This document shows, one piece after another, positions 4,992 through 6,626 of a stretch of DNA of 6,626 nt. The stretch is from CAWEHT01 sp963808455 (GTDB taxonomy: Bacteria > Chloroflexota > Anaerolineae > CG2-30-64-16). Numbering within the stretch: the first letter of the stretch is position 1; each line of letters starts with the position of its first letter. The notes below the pieces were generated by a model. The model saw only the letters and a program-made list of their open reading frames with translations. It searched no databases and was not told the origin of the DNA. Both the position numbers and the translations under genes were made by a program. Location of the stretch: NCBI GenBank assembly GCA_963808455.1, contig CAWEHT010000140.1, positions 1 to 6,626 of the forward strand. Reading direction: 5' to 3'.

Positions 4992-5948
4992 ATGAACGGG
5001 AGTAACGCGATGCAAGCCATTCGTTATCATCAATATGGAGGGCCTGAGCAGCTTTTGCTGGATCAGGTGCCCCGCCCCGAGGTGCAGCCCGGCACCGTGC
5101 TGGTTCAGGTAAGGGCCTCCGCTGTCAACCCCATCGACTGGAAGCTGCGCTCCGGGGCGTTCCACCAGTTCATGCCGGTGCAGTTCCCGAAGACGCCCGG
5201 CATCGATCTGGCAGGCGTGGTCGAGCAAATCGGGCCCGGCGTTACGGGTTTTCAGCGGGGACAGGCCGTCTATGGGCAGGGGGATGGCACCAATGCGGAG
5301 TACGCCATCGCGCCGGCCAGCAGCCTGGCCCCGATGCCCCGGGGCCTCAGCTTCGACCAGGCGGCCTCGGTGCCGCTCGGCGCGCTGACCGCCTGGCGGG
5401 CGGTCTTCGACGCGGCCGATCTGCAACCCGGCCAGCGCATCCTGGTCCACGGGGCAGCCGGTGGGGTGGGCATTTTTGCCGTGCAGCTGGCCCGCTGGAA
5501 AGGGGCGCATGTCGCCGGCACGGCTTCGGCCAGGAACCTCGATTTCATCCGGTCGCTCGGCGTGGAAGAGGCCATTGACTACCAGGCGGCGCGGTTCGAG
5601 ACCGTCGTCCGCGATATGGACGTGGTGCTGGACACCGTGGGCGGTGATGTCATCGTTCGTTCGCTGCAAGTCCTGCGCCCGGGCGGCATCTTCGTCACCA
5701 TGGCCGGCCAGCCGCCGCAGGAAGAGGCCCAGAAGCGTGGCGTCCGGGCGGCAGGCGTCGGTATGGGGGATCCGGCGCGAACCGGCGAATTGCTGCGGGG
5801 GATCACGGAGCTGATCGAGGCGGGCCAGCTCAAGGTGCAGGTAGACAGCGTTTTCCCGCTGGCCGAAGCCGGCCGGGCACAGGCCCAGAGCCAGCAGGGC
5901 CACGGCCGCGGCCGCATCGTGCTTCACGTAGCCGACACGGCCGCGTAG
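4992..5948 (+). CDS. Zinc-independent MDR oxidoreductase (quinone reductase-like)
   Basis: This intact 318-residue member of the medium-chain dehydrogenase/reductase superfamily probably reduces quinones or enones with NAD(P)H in the cytoplasm. Family features are in order: MQAIRYHQYGGPEQLLLD (7-24), SAVNPIDWKLRSG (43-55), TPGIDLAGVVEQIG, and QAASVPLGALTAWRAVF. The Rossmann dinucleotide loop HGAAGGVGIFAVQLAR starts at 153, followed by LGVEEAIDY, VVLDTVGGD and the end motif GRIVLHV. There is no cysteine anywhere, hence no zinc ligands, as in the quinone reductase/Tdh-like branch. ATG 4992 has AAGGGAG six bases upstream. ATG 5010 (GGGAG seven bases upstream) matches the usual family N-terminus and is an alternative. 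It is controlled by the divergent promoter and inverted repeat, and may be cotranscribed with the downstream thioredoxin-fold gene 109 bases away. The exact substrate is unknown. Confidence 0.9.
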   Translation: MNGSNAMQAIRYHQYGGPEQLLLDQVPRPEVQPGTVLVQVRASAVNPIDWKLRSGAFHQFMPVQFPKTPGIDLAGVVEQIGPGVTGFQRGQAVYGQGDGTNAEYAIAPASSLAPMPRGLSFDQAASVPLGALTAWRAVFDAADLQPGQRILVHGAAGGVGIFAVQLARWKGAHVAGTASARNLDFIRSLGVEEAIDYQAARFETVVRDMDVVLDTVGGDVIVRSLQVLRPGGIFVTMAGQPPQEEAQKRGVRAAGVGMGDPARTGELLRGITELIEAGQLKVQVDSVFPLAEAGRAQAQSQQGHGRGRIVLHVADTAA

Positions 5949-6057
5949 AGCAGGCACAGGGGCGGGCAGGCCATGGGCAGCTTCCGCGCAGAGTGAAAGG
6001 CTGGGCCCGCCACCTGGGCAGCGCCAACGCCATCGATGATCGTAGGGAACGATGAGC

Positions 6058-6626
6058 ATGAAAGTCGAGATCTGGTCGGATATTGCCTGCCCCTGGTGTT
6101 ACATCGGCAGACGCCGGTTCGAGAAAGCGCTTGCGCAATTTGAGTACCGTTCTCAAGTCGAGGTGACCTGGCGCAGCTTCGAGCTCGATCCCAACACGCC
6201 GCGCGAGTATGCCGGCACCGTCTACGACCTGCTGATGCAGCGCTATGGTGCGAGCCGGGAAAAGGTCGAAGCCCTGCACAGGCAGGTTACCGGCCTGGCC
6301 GCAGAAGAGGGCCTTGACTATCACTTCGAGCGCGCCCATCCCGTCAATTCGTTCGACGCTCACCGCTTGATTCACCTGGCCGGTCATCATCATTTGCAGG
6401 GTGAAATGAAAGAGCGGCTGCAGCGAGCCTATTTCACCGAAGGTTTGGTCATCAGCGATCACGACACGCTGGCCCGGCTGGCGGTCGAGGTCGGGCTGGA
6501 CGGAGACGAAACGCGCCGTATGCTGGAAGGCGACGCCTATGCCGCTGCGGTCCGGGCCGACGAACGGCGAGCACAGGCGCTGGGGTGCAACGGGGTGCCC
6601 TTTTTTGCCTTCGATGAACGCTATGC
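6058..6626 (+). CDS. FrnE/DsbA-family thioredoxin-fold oxidoreductase, 3' end cut by window
   Basis: This is the first 189 or so residues of a FrnE-like DsbA-family protein (typically about 210-240). MKVEIWSDIACPWCYIGRRR carries the redox motif C11-P-W-C14. The helical insert follows (RSFELDPNTP; PVNSFDAHRLIHLA; RAYFTEGLVISDHDTLARLA). The cis-proline loop GVPFF has its Pro at residue 181, next to the active site in the fold. No signal peptide, so it is cytoplasmic; it likely acts in thiol-disulfide exchange or isomerisation under oxidative stress. AGGGA at 6044-6048 lies nine bases before ATG 6058 and only three before ATG 6052, so 6058 is favoured; MSMKVEIW from 6052 is possible. The gene is undamaged to the window edge. 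Polyketide-type FrnE or 2-hydroxychromene-2-carboxylate isomerase roles are less likely given the CPWC pair. Confidence 0.88.
   Translation, partial: MKVEIWSDIACPWCYIGRRRFEKALAQFEYRSQVEVTWRSFELDPNTPREYAGTVYDLLMQRYGASREKVEALHRQVTGLAAEEGLDYHFERAHPVNSFDAHRLIHLAGHHHLQGEMKERLQRAYFTEGLVISDHDTLARLAVEVGLDGDETRRMLEGDAYAAAVRADERRAQALGCNGVPFFAFDERY

Noticed and set aside
5961..6011. Inverted repeat GGCGGGC / GCCCGCC between the oxidoreductase and FrnE-like genes
   Set aside because: Seven-base arms with a 37-base loop and no T-tract; too weak in this GC-rich DNA to call a terminator.
4974..6059. 361-codon open frame on the minus strand
   Set aside because: Antisense shadow of the clearly coding oxidoreductase; histidine/arginine/glycine-rich with no domain.
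1..6626. CRISPR arrays, tRNA or rRNA genes, transposase or IS ends
   Set aside because: Read for these on both strands; no spaced repeats, cloverleaf-like sequence or transposase motifs were found.

Overview
The window is GC-rich, gene-dense bacterial DNA. A 7TM-PAS-GAF-PAS histidine kinase, a MntA/HepT pair and a TetR-controlled quinone-reductase-like gene are a combination common in Chloroflexota. The SHEFRTPLAGIL-type H-box and the HisKA_7TM sensor also fit that phylum. The phylum call is an inference from family style, not from a marker gene.

Layout. (1) 1-335 holds no gene I can identify, only a coding-like remnant. (2) 357-1043 (+) is a MntA nucleotidyltransferase followed, with an 11-base overlap, by a HepT/HEPN gene. 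That gene has lost its catalytic His-x-Tyr segment and its frame at the same point. (3) 973-3742 (-) is one large hybrid sensor kinase, about 918 residues when repaired: 7TM sensor, PAS, GAF, PAS, HisKA, HATPase. It is split by six frame disruptions. It converges tail-to-tail with hepT. (4) 3743-4174 is largely non-coding. (5) 4175-4848 (-) is a TetR-family repressor with two one-base frame disruptions, each in a run of four G. (6) 4849-4991 is a compact divergent control region with two facing promoters overlapping a 21-bp inverted repeat. (7) 4992-5948 (+) is an intact zinc-independent MDR oxidoreductase. (8) 6058-6626 (+) is a FrnE/DsbA-like thioredoxin-fold protein cut off by the window edge.

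How they work together. The right side reads as a stress module: a TetR-type sensor represses itself and an NAD(P)H:quinone/enone reductase, followed by a thiol-disulfide protein. The left side is a toxin-antitoxin pair whose toxin looks dead while the antitoxin is intact.

The main caution is the density of indels. I count nine frame disruptions between about 890 and 4827 and none in the last 1.6 kb of coding sequence. Several sit in short G or C runs and could be sequencing errors. Others (a 16-bp near-duplication, and loss of the HepT active site) look like real mutations. I see no clear evidence of an entirely new system. The divergent operator region, the perfect hairpin inside tetR and the decayed HepT beside a healthy MntA are the best leads.
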